Positions 34,950 to 44,036 are shown, numbered from the stretch's first letter. The stretch is DNA of 64,000 nt from UPXZ01 sp964345395 (GCA_964345395.1 CAYFRA010000003.1:1-64000), one strand, 5' to 3'. The notes: a model not told the origin generated them from the letters alone. Made by a program: numbers and translations.

Positions 34950-35819
34950 TTAGATCCTATCTAAAACAGTTACAATCAGGTTTTTGATATACTCGCTATA
35001 ATCGGTATTAGCCGCTTCAACACGTCTGTTAGCAATAATACAGCAGACTGTCATTGCTTTGTGTCCCATCAAATTTGCTAATCCTGCTATGGCTGAGCTT
35101 TCCATCTCGTAGTTTGTAATTTTATAATCTCCATAGCAGAAATTTTCAATTTTATTGTTCAGCTCTGGATCAGCCAATGGCAAACGTAAGCGTCTTCCTT
35201 GCGGTCCATAAAATCCATTGGCAGAGATAGTAACACCTCGTATCATATCATCCTGCCCAATCTTTTCAACCAAACTAACATCACTATCCACTACATAAGG
35301 AGCGGCAAATTGAGGATTCCAGCCCAATTGTTCTTTCAAACTTTCTTCAAAATCCAAGTCACTCACCTCGTCACGATTGGCGTAAAAATTCAAGACTCCG
35401 TCAAATCCTATAGATTTTTCTGATATAAGAAAACTTCCTAATGGAATGTCGGGTTGCATACCTCCAGAAGTACCTATTCTAACAAAATTGAGCTGTCTGA
35501 ATGTAGGTTTGTTGGTGCGTGTTTCAAAGTCAATATTGGCCAAAGCATCCAATTCATTTACCACAATATCGATATTATCTGTACCAATTCCAGTTGATAT
35601 TACTGTTATTCGTTTTCCTTTGTAAGAACCTGTGATGGTGTTGAACTCTCGACTTGACACTGAAAATTCTTGGCTATCAAAATATGATGCTACCAAAGCA
35701 ACTCTGCCTGGGTCGCCCACTAAAATGATATTGTCTGCTATTTGTTCGGGTCGTAAATGAAGATGAAAAATAGAATTGTCTTCATTTATTATCAGTTCAG
35801 ATGGTGGATAATGTATCAT
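34950..35819 (-). CDS. udp: Uridine phosphorylase-like nucleoside phosphorylase
   Basis: 289 aa PNP/UDP-family enzyme that cleaves nucleosides with phosphate. Motifs are NIILVGDPGRVALVASYFD (phosphate-binding region), ISTGIGTDNIDIVVNEL, FVRIGTSGGMQPDIPLGS and the ribose/base-binding NYEMESSAIAGLANLMGHKA. The last is typical for uridine phosphorylases, though purine substrates cannot be excluded. It is the first gene of a probable udp-mnmE operon with its own -7 element. Confidence 0.88.
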   Translation of the reverse strand: MIHYPPSELIINEDNSIFHLHLRPEQIADNIILVGDPGRVALVASYFDSQEFSVSSREFNTITGSYKGKRITVISTGIGTDNIDIVVNELDALANIDFETRTNKPTFRQLNFVRIGTSGGMQPDIPLGSFLISEKSIGFDGVLNFYANRDEVSDLDFEESLKEQLGWNPQFAAPYVVDSDVSLVEKIGQDDMIRGVTISANGFYGPQGRRLRLPLADPELNNKIENFCYGDYKITNYEMESSAIAGLANLMGHKAMTVCCIIANRRVEAANTDYSEYIKNLIVTVLDRI

Positions 35820-35861
35820 AATATTTCCTTTCTATTAATTTACTATTGCTATATCAGACTA

Positions 35862-35869
35862 CAAATATA
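35862..35869 (-). promoter_or_regulatory. -7 element of udp-mnmE (TATATTTG)
   Basis: Minus-strand TAnnTTTG match 43 nt above the udp ATG. Confidence 0.5.
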
Positions 35870-35936
35870 ACTATTTTATCTTATACAATCTCTTTTTCAT
35901 ATTAAGAACTTGATTATATGATATTAAAAAATTGAT

Positions 35937-35944
35937 TAACTTTG
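35937..35944 (+). promoter_or_regulatory. -7 element of the small YgjV-like gene (TAACTTTG)
   Basis: TAnnTTTG match 34 nt before the ATG at 35979, predicting a leader of about 28 nt. Confidence 0.55.
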
Positions 35945-35978
35945 TGGTTTCAACTTTTTTAATAAATATAGATCTATT

Positions 35979-36203
35979 ATGATAACGAATATCTTTGGCT
36001 ATGCAGCAATGACACTTTTGGTAGTTTCATTTTTGCCTAAAAAACTTAAAATGGTTAGAATTATTAACCTAATAGCCTGTTTGCTTTTTGTGGTATATGG
36101 TACGATGCTTGCTGCTTGGCCCATAGTTATATCAAACGTAGCGGTAAGTTTAGTTCAGGCTTACCATCTGTTTATTGCTAAGAAGGAACCGACAACCAAC
36201 TAA
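35979..36203 (+). CDS. Small YgjV-like inner-membrane protein
   Basis: 74 aa with three hydrophobic segments (about residues 3-18, 25-45 and 47-65). The pattern MTLLVVSFLPKKLKMVRIINLIACLLFVVYG resembles the N-terminal part of the YgjV inner-membrane family (PQ-loop-like size and spacing), which is sometimes misannotated as uroporphyrinogen decarboxylase in Bacteroidota. Function unknown. Its own promoter and the following strong stem support it as a real gene. It may work as an oligomer, being half-sized relative to many membrane carriers. Confidence 0.78.
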   Translation: MITNIFGYAAMTLLVVSFLPKKLKMVRIINLIACLLFVVYGTMLAAWPIVISNVAVSLVQAYHLFIAKKEPTTN

Positions 36204-36226
36204 TTTTTGGTAAGAAGAAAAATATT

Positions 36227-36262
36227 AAAGAGGATAGCTCTACCCATTGAGCTATCCTCTTT
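36227..36262. terminator. Terminator stem between the YgjV-like gene and the Ser/Arg-rich gene
   Basis: Perfect 14-bp inverted repeat AAAGAGGATAGCTC (36227-36240) / GAGCTATCCTCTTT (36249-36262). It lies between convergent genes and has T-rich flanks on both strands, so it can act in both directions. Confidence 0.8.
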
Positions 36263-36367
36263 CCTTCACAATACTATACCTTGAGATCTAAACCAAATCA
36301 TTATTCAAATCTAATGAAAGAAATAGTGAATAATTGGTTTTTTATTTTTCATAAAATTACATCTTAA

Positions 36368-37915
36368 TTATCTACCTCTACCACCACCTGCACTTCCACG
36401 AGAGCTTGTGCCGCTGCTGCGTGAAGGAGAAGATGATCGACTTGATGAGCTTCCAACACTGCTACTTCTGCTTGGTGCACTTCCTACACTACTACTTCTA
36501 CTTGGTGCGCTGCTGCGTGATGTTGACACCGAAGAGCTACCTGACGATCTGCTTGGTGTGCTTCCAACGCTACTGCTACTACTTCTTGATGGAGTAGTAA
36601 CACGAGGAGTACTCGTTGATGTGCCGGTAGAACGGCTTGGAGAAGTTCCTACAGAGCTACCTCCGCGATTAATAGTATTGCCGCTTTGCCCATTTACTGC
36701 TGATCTATTTGGAGTAGCTGTAGATGAACTACTATTAGTTCTTACGCCACTTTGATTGCGAACTCCGCTGCCAGTAGCACTTGACTGCCCACCTCTTTGC
36801 ACACTTGAGTTGTTATTTCTAACATTGCTCCATTGTTCTGCATTTCTTACCGAACCTGTTGTTGTTCTGGGTGTTGTGTTAACTTGATTTTGTCTAACAC
36901 CTGTGTTTGCATTGTTGCTTCTTACAGTACCTTGTTGGGTAGTGCGATTATTATTGATAACATCAGCATTTCTTACATTTCCTTGAGTGCGATTGGTAGT
37001 TGTATTATTATTTCTAATAGCACTTTCTTGTCCGCGATTTACGGTTGCGTTACCTCTGTTTACAGTACCACTTCTTGCACCGCTCATTATTTGTCTATCC
37101 AAGTCTCTTCTATTTGAAACAGTTGCACTTCTTGATGTTGAAGAGCTGTTATTTCTATTTACAAAAGAGGAGTTGGGGTTGGCTCTTTGATAATCATTTC
37201 TGCTGACACTGCTTCTCATTTGATTGTAGCTATTGCTGCGAACTTTATTCGTATAATTATAAGTGTTTTTATATTTATTGCAATAGATATTGATATTGTT
37301 TACATATACATGCGTATGTATTGGGTGCCAATAACTCCAATAACTTGGATAATATCCCCAATAATATGGAGAGTACCAACGGTAATATCTTGGGCCCCAA
37401 AAGAAAGAGAATATCACTGGAGTTCTTACATATACTGGTTCAACAATATAGTAGGGACCATAAATATATGGATCACCAATAATTTGAACAGTATATTTGT
37501 TGCTTCTTTTTTCAACAACAATTGAGGCAACATCTTGAAACATATCATATCCAACAACAGCCTGAATGACAACTAAATGAGTATTCCCTTGTTTGGTTTC
37601 AACTACTCGAAGATAATCAACTTGTCCATCGTGGTTCAAGTCAAGATTATTAATACCTAAGCTATAATCATTAAGTCTTCTTTCAAACTCTTCTAAATTA
37701 TTAGATTCGGCAAAAACATTTGCCACAGCTCTTAAATCCAAATTGTAACTAATATCATCATTGAAAGCTTCAACAGTAACATTATTTGATCTATAACTAT
37801 TTGAATTTGCATAAGAGTAAACATCGTAGTTGCTTACTTGTGCTTGCATTACGCCTGTCATACTTATCAAAATCAAAGCTACGAATGATAAGATGTAGTA
37901 AATTCTTGTTTTCAT
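36368..37915 (-). CDS. Secreted Asn/Ser/Arg-rich low-complexity protein with a calcium-loop-like motif
   Basis: 515 aa. The signal peptide ends MQA|QVSNYD. Residues about 50-150 are a small folded-looking domain containing DLNHDGQVDYLR (92-103), which looks like an EF-hand or dockerin-type calcium loop. Residues 150-210 are strongly aromatic (RYYRWYSPYYWGYYPSYW). Residues about 225-515 are low complexity: first Asn/Thr/Arg-rich, then repeats of the kind APSRSSSVGS, ending GGGRGR. No T9SS sorting domain is obvious. Similar tripartite proteins occur in Bacteroidota without known function. It could coat the envelope or bind polyanions through the basic tail; that is inference. Confidence 0.85.
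   Translation of the reverse strand: MKTRIYYILSFVALILISMTGVMQAQVSNYDVYSYANSNSYRSNNVTVEAFNDDISYNLDLRAVANVFAESNNLEEFERRLNDYSLGINNLDLNHDGQVDYLRVVETKQGNTHLVVIQAVVGYDMFQDVASIVVEKRSNKYTVQIIGDPYIYGPYYIVEPVYVRTPVIFSFFWGPRYYRWYSPYYWGYYPSYWSYWHPIHTHVYVNNINIYCNKYKNTYNYTNKVRSNSYNQMRSSVSRNDYQRANPNSSFVNRNNSSSTSRSATVSNRRDLDRQIMSGARSGTVNRGNATVNRGQESAIRNNNTTTNRTQGNVRNADVINNNRTTQQGTVRSNNANTGVRQNQVNTTPRTTTGSVRNAEQWSNVRNNNSSVQRGGQSSATGSGVRNQSGVRTNSSSSTATPNRSAVNGQSGNTINRGGSSVGTSPSRSTGTSTSTPRVTTPSRSSSSSVGSTPSRSSGSSSVSTSRSSAPSRSSSVGSAPSRSSSVGSSSSRSSSPSRSSGTSSRGSAGGGRGR
36371..36600 (-). repeat. Degenerate Ser/Arg-encoding tandem repeats at the 3' end of the secreted protein
   Basis: Imperfect tandem units encoding variants of SAPSRSSSVG, roughly 30-40 bp each. 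The same composition produces long leucine-rich open frames on the opposite strand, which are artefacts. Confidence 0.65.
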
Positions 37916-38288
37916 AGTTCTATATTTTTTTGTGTGTTAATACTGATTTAATTCTCACTTCAAAGATGATACTCAAATTCATCTTCGCTCATATAAAATC
38001 AATTAGCGTGCCAAAGTAAAAAATAGGTGATACGGTACATCAATTTAAACATCATTAATAGTTCTATTCTTTTTATTCCTTATGTATTCATAAATCTTAT
38101 TAATAGAGCAAATTGTCAAAAACTTATTGTTTATGCTTCTGTTTTGTTATTAAATGTGTTAAACTTGTAAAAACTATGTAAATTAGAGAAATTTTTCTTT
38201 ATACGTTTTTGTTACTAAGATTTTTAATGCTATTTTTGCACCCGATTTTTGATTTAGAAAAGATATAAACCATTTTAATATTTATCAC
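37916..38288. other. Intergenic region upstream of pckA
   Basis: 373 nt between the divergent Ser/Arg-rich gene and pckA. Apart from the pckA promoter (38208-38238), I see only AT-rich sequence and a weak 7-bp hairpin near 37965-37985. No clear TAnnTTTG is found for the minus-strand gene. Confidence 0.55.
38208..38238 (+). promoter_or_regulatory. pckA promoter (TTTG - 19 nt - TATTTTTG)
   Basis: The best complete Bacteroidota promoter in the window: -33 TTTG at 38208-38211, a 19-nt spacer and -7 TATTTTTG at 38231-38238. It predicts a start near 38244 and a 45-nt leader. Confidence 0.7.
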
Positions 38289-39899
38289 ATGGCAAATTTA
38301 GATTTAAGCAAATATGGTATTGTTGGAACAACTGAAATTATCCACAATCCATCTTACGAACAACTGTTTGAAGAAGAGACAAAACCAGGTTTGGAAGGCT
38401 TTGAAAAAGGTCAAGTTAGTGAGCTTGGTGCTGTCAATGTAATGACTGGTATCTATACAGGACGTTCACCAAAAGACAAATTTTTTATTATGGACGATGT
38501 TTCACGCGACTCTATTTGGTGGACTTCAGACGAATACAAAAATGATAATAAACCTCTTCCACAATCAACTTGGGATGAGTTGAAAACAATTACAACCAAA
38601 CAATTGTCAAACAAACGTCTTTTTGTTGTTGATACTTTTTGTGGCACCAATGATAATACGCGTCAAAAGTTCCGCTTCATAATGGAGGTTGCTTGGCAAG
38701 CTCATTTTGTGAAAAACATGTTTATTCGCCCTACGGAAGAGGAGTTAGCTACTTACGGTGAGCCTGATTTTGTTATTCTAAATGCTTCTAAAACAGATGC
38801 TGGAGAAAACTGGAAAGAATTGGGATTGAACTCTTCTACTTATACTGTATTTAACTTAACAGAAAAAATGCAGCTGATTGGTGGTAGCTGGTATGGTGGT
38901 GAGATGAAAAAAGGTATGTTCTCATACATGAACTACTTGATGCCTCTTCGTGGTATCGCTTCTATGCACTGCTCTGCAAACACCGATTTGAATGGTGAAA
39001 ACACAGCGGTATTCTTTGGTCTCTCAGGAACTGGTAAAACTACATTATCTACTGATCCAAAACGTCTTTTGATTGGTGATGATGAGCACGGTTGGGATGA
39101 TGATGGTGTATTCAACTATGAAGGTGGTTGCTATGCAAAAGTTATCAATTTGGATAAAGATTCAGAGCCAGATATCTACAACGCTATCAAAAAAGATGCT
39201 CTTCTTGAAAACGTAACAGTTGACGAGAGTGGTAAAATTGATTTTGATGATAATTCAGTAACAGAAAACACACGTGTTTCTTACCCTATTTATCACATCG
39301 ACAATATTGTTAAGCCAAAATCAAAAGGGCCAGCTGCAAAACAGGTTATTTTCCTTTCTGCTGATGCATTTGGTGTGTTGCCTCCAGTATCTATTTTGAC
39401 TCCTGAGCAAACTAAATATTATTTCCTTTCAGGATTTACTGCAAAATTAGCGGGTACAGAGCGTGGCATCACTGAGCCAACGCCTACTTTCTCTGCTTGT
39501 TTTGGTGCTGCTTTCTTATCATTGCATCCTACCAAATATGCCGAGGAACTTGTAAAACGTATGGAAGCTGAGGGCGCTAAAGCATACTTAGTAAACACAG
39601 GTTGGAATGGAACAGGCAAACGTATCTCTATCAAAGATACACGTGGCATAATCGATTCAATTCTTGATGGCTCTATTGACAAAGCTCCTACAAAATCGAT
39701 TCCTTACTTCAACTTTGAAGTGCCTACAGAATTGAATGGTGTTGATACCAATATCCTCGACCCACGCGACACTTACGCTGATGCTACGCAATGGGATACC
39801 AAAGCAAAAGATTTAGCTGATCGTTTCATCAAAAACTTCAATAAGTTTACTGGCAACGAAGCGGGTAAAGCATTGGTTGATTTTGGTCCAAAACTATAA
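38289..39899 (+). CDS. pckA: Phosphoenolpyruvate carboxykinase (ATP)
   Basis: 536 aa. It interconverts oxaloacetate + ATP and PEP + CO2 + ADP, serving gluconeogenesis or, in fermenting Bacteroidota, the CO2-fixing route to succinate. Motifs are YTGRSPKDKFFI, the kinase P-loop GLSGTGKTTLS, metal-binding IGDDEHGWDDDGVFNYEGGC and LSADAFGVLPP. It has a strong promoter and terminator and is monocistronic. It converges with zwf. Confidence 0.97.
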   Translation: MANLDLSKYGIVGTTEIIHNPSYEQLFEEETKPGLEGFEKGQVSELGAVNVMTGIYTGRSPKDKFFIMDDVSRDSIWWTSDEYKNDNKPLPQSTWDELKTITTKQLSNKRLFVVDTFCGTNDNTRQKFRFIMEVAWQAHFVKNMFIRPTEEELATYGEPDFVILNASKTDAGENWKELGLNSSTYTVFNLTEKMQLIGGSWYGGEMKKGMFSYMNYLMPLRGIASMHCSANTDLNGENTAVFFGLSGTGKTTLSTDPKRLLIGDDEHGWDDDGVFNYEGGCYAKVINLDKDSEPDIYNAIKKDALLENVTVDESGKIDFDDNSVTENTRVSYPIYHIDNIVKPKSKGPAAKQVIFLSADAFGVLPPVSILTPEQTKYYFLSGFTAKLAGTERGITEPTPTFSACFGAAFLSLHPTKYAEELVKRMEAEGAKAYLVNTGWNGTGKRISIKDTRGIIDSILDGSIDKAPTKSIPYFNFEVPTELNGVDTNILDPRDTYADATQWDTKAKDLADRFIKNFNKFTGNEAGKALVDFGPKL

Positions 39900-39922
39900 T
39901 TATTAAGTTTTATTTTAATCAT

Positions 39923-39956
39923 AAAAAAAGGTTCTCAAAATTGAGAACCTTTTTTA
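39923..39956. terminator. Bidirectional terminator between pckA and zwf
   Basis: Long stem from AAAAAAAGGTTCTCAA (39923-39938) to TTGAGAACC followed by a T-run (from 39941), 2-nt nominal loop. It works for both convergent genes. Confidence 0.85.
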
Positions 39957-39961
39957 TTTTT

Positions 39962-41494
39962 TTATATTTCGCAAAAAAACTTATCGCATTGGTCTTGCCA
40001 TTGGATGTTTTCATCTTCAAATAGCAAATCAGCTTCAGTAGGTCCCCAACTGTTGCTTTTATAATGATAAAGTGGTATCTTTTTATCGGTTTCCCAAGCT
40101 TTCAGAATAGGATCAACAAACTTCCAACTTGCATTTACGGCGTCAGCACGAGCATAAAGCGTTGCATCTCCGCCCATACAATCTAAAAGCAGGCGCTCAT
40201 AGGCTTCAGGTATTTTTGATTCCAACAAATCGGAGTAGTGAAAGTCCATATTAACATGTTGCACCTTATATCCACCACCGGGTATTTTCATACCAAAATC
40301 AATCGCAATACCAGCATCTGGATGGATACGCAAAATAATCATATTGGTATGTTCCTCATTTGTTCGCTCTTTGAATAGCTGCAAAGGAGCTGGTTTTAGA
40401 TGAATAACAACCTCTGTAACACGTACGGGAAGATTTTTTCCTGTTCGGATATAAAATGGAACATCCGACCATCGCCAATTGTCAATATACAGCTTCATCG
40501 CTACAAAAGTTTCAGTCATCGAGTCAGCAGCAACCCCTTTCTCATCACGATAAGCAGGCAGCACTTCACCCTTTCGTTTTCCTTCGATATATTGCCCTCT
40601 TACCACATATTTGGAAACCTCCTCCTCTTTAATCGGTCGCAAAGCCTGAAGTACTTTTACAGTTTCATTTCGGATTGAATCTGCATCAAAAACTGCAGGT
40701 GGCTCCATTGCCACAACAGCTAAAACCTGTAAAAGATGATTCTGAATCATATCACGCATAGCTCCTGCTGTATCATAAAAACCTCCGCGGCTTCCAACTC
40801 CGATTTTTTCAGATGCCGTTATCTCTACCCGATCTACATAGTTTCTTTTCCAAAGTGGCTCAAAAAAACCGTTAGCAAAGCGAGTAACCATAATGTTTTG
40901 CACGGTCTCTTTTCCTAAATAGTGGTCGATACGATATATTTGATGCTCTTTAAAACAGTTGTGTAGTTTTTTATCTAAATCATTGGCCGTTTCTAAGCTA
41001 TATCCAAAAGGTTTTTCTACAATCAAACGCTTCCAACCTTTCTCTTCTCGATTCATTCCCCATTTGGATAAATTAGCTGCCACAACTTCATACATAAATG
41101 GTGGTATCGAAAAGTAGTAGATATAATTCTGTGGAATTCCCATTTGTGTTCTAAGTGAGTAGGCAAAATTCTTCAAACCTTCAAAATCTTCTTCTTTGCG
41201 ATTGTTGACTGTTTTGTAGTGAATCATCTCCATAAAAGTGCTTAACTCATCTGTTTCATTACTTAGTTTTTCGGGAGCAAATTCATTTAGGAAATCTGTT
41301 ACATCTTCTCTAAACTGTTTACTATCTTTCGTGTCGCTACCACATCCAATTACGGCAAACTTATCGGGCAGTAATTTATCTATATGCAATTGAAAAATAG
41401 CGGGTAGTAGTTTACGTTTTGACAGATCGCCATTTGCACCAAAAATCATCAAGATTTGGCCTTCTAAATTGTTGTTTATAAAACTTGTATCCAT
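39962..41494 (-). CDS. zwf: Glucose-6-phosphate 1-dehydrogenase
   Basis: 510 aa from the ATG at 41494; the longer frame starts at a TTG with seven extra residues. The enzyme oxidises glucose-6-phosphate to 6-phosphogluconolactone, producing NADPH. The nucleotide motif is MIFGANGDLSKRKLLPA, and the catalytic region is YRIDHYLGKETVQN. No lactonase or 6-phosphogluconate dehydrogenase gene is adjacent, unlike the usual zwf-pgl-gnd grouping, so the rest of the oxidative pentose-phosphate branch must be elsewhere or absent. Confidence 0.95.
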   Translation of the reverse strand: MDTSFINNNLEGQILMIFGANGDLSKRKLLPAIFQLHIDKLLPDKFAVIGCGSDTKDSKQFREDVTDFLNEFAPEKLSNETDELSTFMEMIHYKTVNNRKEEDFEGLKNFAYSLRTQMGIPQNYIYYFSIPPFMYEVVAANLSKWGMNREEKGWKRLIVEKPFGYSLETANDLDKKLHNCFKEHQIYRIDHYLGKETVQNIMVTRFANGFFEPLWKRNYVDRVEITASEKIGVGSRGGFYDTAGAMRDMIQNHLLQVLAVVAMEPPAVFDADSIRNETVKVLQALRPIKEEEVSKYVVRGQYIEGKRKGEVLPAYRDEKGVAADSMTETFVAMKLYIDNWRWSDVPFYIRTGKNLPVRVTEVVIHLKPAPLQLFKERTNEEHTNMIILRIHPDAGIAIDFGMKIPGGGYKVQHVNMDFHYSDLLESKIPEAYERLLLDCMGGDATLYARADAVNASWKFVDPILKAWETDKKIPLYHYKSNSWGPTEADLLFEDENIQWQDQCDKFFCEI

Positions 41495-41660
41495 ATATTT
41501 CTTTTTTATTCTCAATATTTATCCTGCTATTTCATTATGCAGGTGTGTGATTAGATAAACAAAAGCCTTGCAATAAAGTTTGTTTTATAAATTTCCACAA
41601 TGCTTTCTGCCAAAATGTCACACTTATTGTCTGGCACTTTCTTTGTAAAATTAATGAGCA

Positions 41661-41676
41661 GTATCAGTTTTGATAC
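41661..41676. promoter_or_regulatory. Inverted repeat at the predicted zwf start site (candidate operator)
   Basis: GTATCA-GTTT-TGATAC, perfect 6-bp arms with a 4-bp spacer. It lies directly below two zwf -7 elements, where transcription should begin (about 41674 or 41682). Confidence 0.45.
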
Positions 41677-41680
41677 AATG

Positions 41681-41696
41681 CAAAAATACAAAATTA
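41681..41696 (-). promoter_or_regulatory. Two adjacent -7 elements of zwf (TATTTTTG, TAATTTTG)
   Basis: Minus-strand matches at 41681-41688 and 41689-41696, both TAnnTTTG, end to end. They give a leader of about 180 nt before the ATG at 41494. Confidence 0.5.
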
Positions 41697-41773
41697 AGTT
41701 TATAAATTTCATATAGCAAGCTAAAGAGCAAGATTCATTTAGCATTGCATCATTAAGAAAAGATTTTTGAATT

Positions 41774-43831
41774 ATGGCAAAAGGAAGCATTGGGGTTACA
41801 AGTGAAAATATATTCCCCGTTATTAAAAAATTTCTTTACAGTGATCACGAGATTTTTTTACGTGAATTGATTTCAAACGCAGTAGATGCTACACAAAAGC
41901 TAAAGACATTAGCATCAGTAAATGAATACAAAGGAGAATTGGGCGACTTGACAGTTCGTGTGCTGTTAGATAAACAGAAAAAGACACTGACAATCAGTGA
42001 TAGTGGTATCGGTATGGATGCCGAAGAGATTGACAAATACATCAATCAAATAGCACTATCAAGTGCCGAAGAGTTTGTTGAAAAATACAAAGACGATGCA
42101 CAAGCTATTATTGGGCATTTTGGTTTGGGATTCTATTCTGCATTTATGGTTGCTAAAAAGGTAGAAATTTTCACTTTATCACACAAGGAGGGAGCTGTAG
42201 CACAGCATTGGTCGTGCAAAGGAGATCCCGAATACACCTTAGAAAACACCATCAAAGCTGAGCGTGGAACCGACATTGTACTTCACATCGATGAAGAGAG
42301 TGCAGAGTTTCTCGAAGAACACCGCATACAGGAATTGCTCAATAAATATTGTAAATTTTTACCTATCCCCGTTGCTTTTGGTAAAAAGAAAGATTGGAAA
42401 GATGGTAAAGAGGTGGAGACAGAAGAAGACAATATCATCAATGAAACAGAGCCTGCTTGGGTAAAAACTCCTGCCGATTTGACAGATGAAGATTATCATA
42501 AATTCTATCGCGATCTCTACCCCATGCAAATGGAAGATCCGCTTTTCCACATTCACCTCAATGTTGATTATCCTTTTAATTTGACTGGTATTCTTTATTT
42601 TCCAAAGATTAAAAACAATATGGATATTCAACGCAATAAAATTCAATTATATAGCAATCAAGTCTATGTAACCGATCATGTTGATAATATTGTACCCGAA
42701 TATTTGACGCTTCTCCACGGCGTAATCGACTCACCTGACATTCCTTTGAATGTTTCGCGTAGCTACTTGCAAGCCGATGGAAATGTAAAAAAAATATCGA
42801 GCCATATTACAAAAAAAGTTGCTGACAGATTAAATGATATTTTCAAATCGGACCGCAAGCAATTTGAAGAGAAATGGAATGATGTGCGTCTTTTCATTCA
42901 GTATGGAATGCTAAGCGACGAAAAATTTTATGAGAGAGCTGAGAAGTTTGCACTTTTAAAAAATATCGAGAATAACTACTTCACATTTGAGGAGTATAAG
43001 GAGTTGATTAAATCCAACCAAACCGATAAAAATGGTGACTTGATTTATCTTTATGCAACTAACGAAGAGACACAATACACCCATATCGAAGCGGCCAAAG
43101 CTAAAGGTTATGATATTGTTTTGATGGATGGCGAATTGGATGTACACGTAATTAGTCAGTTGGAACAGAAGTTTGAAAAATCACGTTTTGTGCGTGTTGA
43201 TGCTGATATAGCTGATAAGCTGATTGTAAAAGAAGAAGATAAAACTGTCAATCTCAATGACTTGCAACGCAATGCTTTGACAAATATTTTCAGCTCACAA
43301 TTGCCCAAACAAGAGAAATTGAATTTCTTGGTAAAATTAGAACAATTGAGTGCCGATAGCAATCCGGTGATGATTACGCAAGATGAATTTATGCGCCGCA
43401 TGAAAGAGATGTCAGCTACGCAAGGAGGAATGATGAGTTTTTATGGCGACCTACCAGACAGCTATAATTTGATTGTAAACACTGCTCATCCAGTAGTAGA
43501 AAAACTATTAAAAGAGCAAGAAGAAGCTACATCTGCAGCAATCAATCCATTAAAAGAGGAGTATGAAAGCCTGAATAAACAAAAAAATGAACTTTCAGAC
43601 AAGCATAAAGATCTGAAAGAAGAGGAGATCCCGACTGCTGAAAAAGAGAAGATTGATAAAATTCAAAACGAGCTGATTGCTATCAACAAAAAAGAGGAAG
43701 CAATCTATGCTGAATTTGCAAAAAACAACAACTCAGTTAGTCAGTTGATAGATTTGGCACTGTTATCAAACAATATGCTTAAAGGAGAGCCATTAGCTCG
43801 ATTTGTGAAAAGAAGCGTGGAATTGCTATAA
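41774..43831 (+). CDS. htpG: Chaperone HtpG (bacterial Hsp90)
   Basis: 685 aa. The N-terminal ATPase domain shows FLRELISNAVDATQKLK, TISDSGIGMDAEEID and IGHFGLGFYSAFMVA. The middle domain shows GILYFPKIKNNMDIQRNKIQLYSNQVYV and DSPDIPLNVSRSYLQ. The C-terminal dimerisation part includes an acidic/lysine-rich coiled stretch (SLNKQKNELSDKHKDLKEEE) longer than in E. coli (624 aa). It is divergent from zwf with no clear TAnnTTTG (closest is GATTTTTG right before the ATG), so it may depend on another sigma factor or regulator. Confidence 0.96.
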   Translation: MAKGSIGVTSENIFPVIKKFLYSDHEIFLRELISNAVDATQKLKTLASVNEYKGELGDLTVRVLLDKQKKTLTISDSGIGMDAEEIDKYINQIALSSAEEFVEKYKDDAQAIIGHFGLGFYSAFMVAKKVEIFTLSHKEGAVAQHWSCKGDPEYTLENTIKAERGTDIVLHIDEESAEFLEEHRIQELLNKYCKFLPIPVAFGKKKDWKDGKEVETEEDNIINETEPAWVKTPADLTDEDYHKFYRDLYPMQMEDPLFHIHLNVDYPFNLTGILYFPKIKNNMDIQRNKIQLYSNQVYVTDHVDNIVPEYLTLLHGVIDSPDIPLNVSRSYLQADGNVKKISSHITKKVADRLNDIFKSDRKQFEEKWNDVRLFIQYGMLSDEKFYERAEKFALLKNIENNYFTFEEYKELIKSNQTDKNGDLIYLYATNEETQYTHIEAAKAKGYDIVLMDGELDVHVISQLEQKFEKSRFVRVDADIADKLIVKEEDKTVNLNDLQRNALTNIFSSQLPKQEKLNFLVKLEQLSADSNPVMITQDEFMRRMKEMSATQGGMMSFYGDLPDSYNLIVNTAHPVVEKLLKEQEEATSAAINPLKEEYESLNKQKNELSDKHKDLKEEEIPTAEKEKIDKIQNELIAINKKEEAIYAEFAKNNNSVSQLIDLALLSNNMLKGEPLARFVKRSVELL

Positions 43832-43859
43832 GCATTTTTTAAAATATAAAAATATTTAT

Positions 43860-43899
43860 AAAAGCACTTTATGATACAACTCATAATGTGCTTTTATTT
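43860..43899 (+). terminator. Terminator after htpG
   Basis: 15-bp stem with one mismatch (43860-43874 / 43881-43895) followed by a T-rich tail. Confidence 0.7.
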
Positions 43900-43936
43900 A
43901 AATAATTGACAAATACTTGTTATCTTTTTATCCATC

Positions 43937-44036
43937 NNNNNNNNNNNNNNNNNNNNNNNNNNNNNNNNNNNNNNNNNNNNNNNNNNNNNNNNNNNNNNNN
44001 NNNNNNNNNNNNNNNNNNNNNNNNNNNNNNNNNNNN
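43937..44036. other. Assembly gap of 100 N, real missing sequence
   Basis: Unlike the other two gaps, the flanks share no repeated sequence, so the length is unknown and some sequence is missing. It removes the 5' end of the following gene and any promoter. Confidence 0.85.

Noticed and set aside
36406..36755. Long leucine-rich open frames on the plus strand opposite the Ser/Arg-rich gene
   Set aside because: They are the complement of Ser/Arg codon repeats. They have no promoter, and the opposite frame has a signal peptide and sensible domain order.
41551..41790. 79-codon minus-strand frame between zwf and htpG
   Set aside because: It overlaps the zwf promoter elements and the htpG start, and has no conserved-looking sequence.
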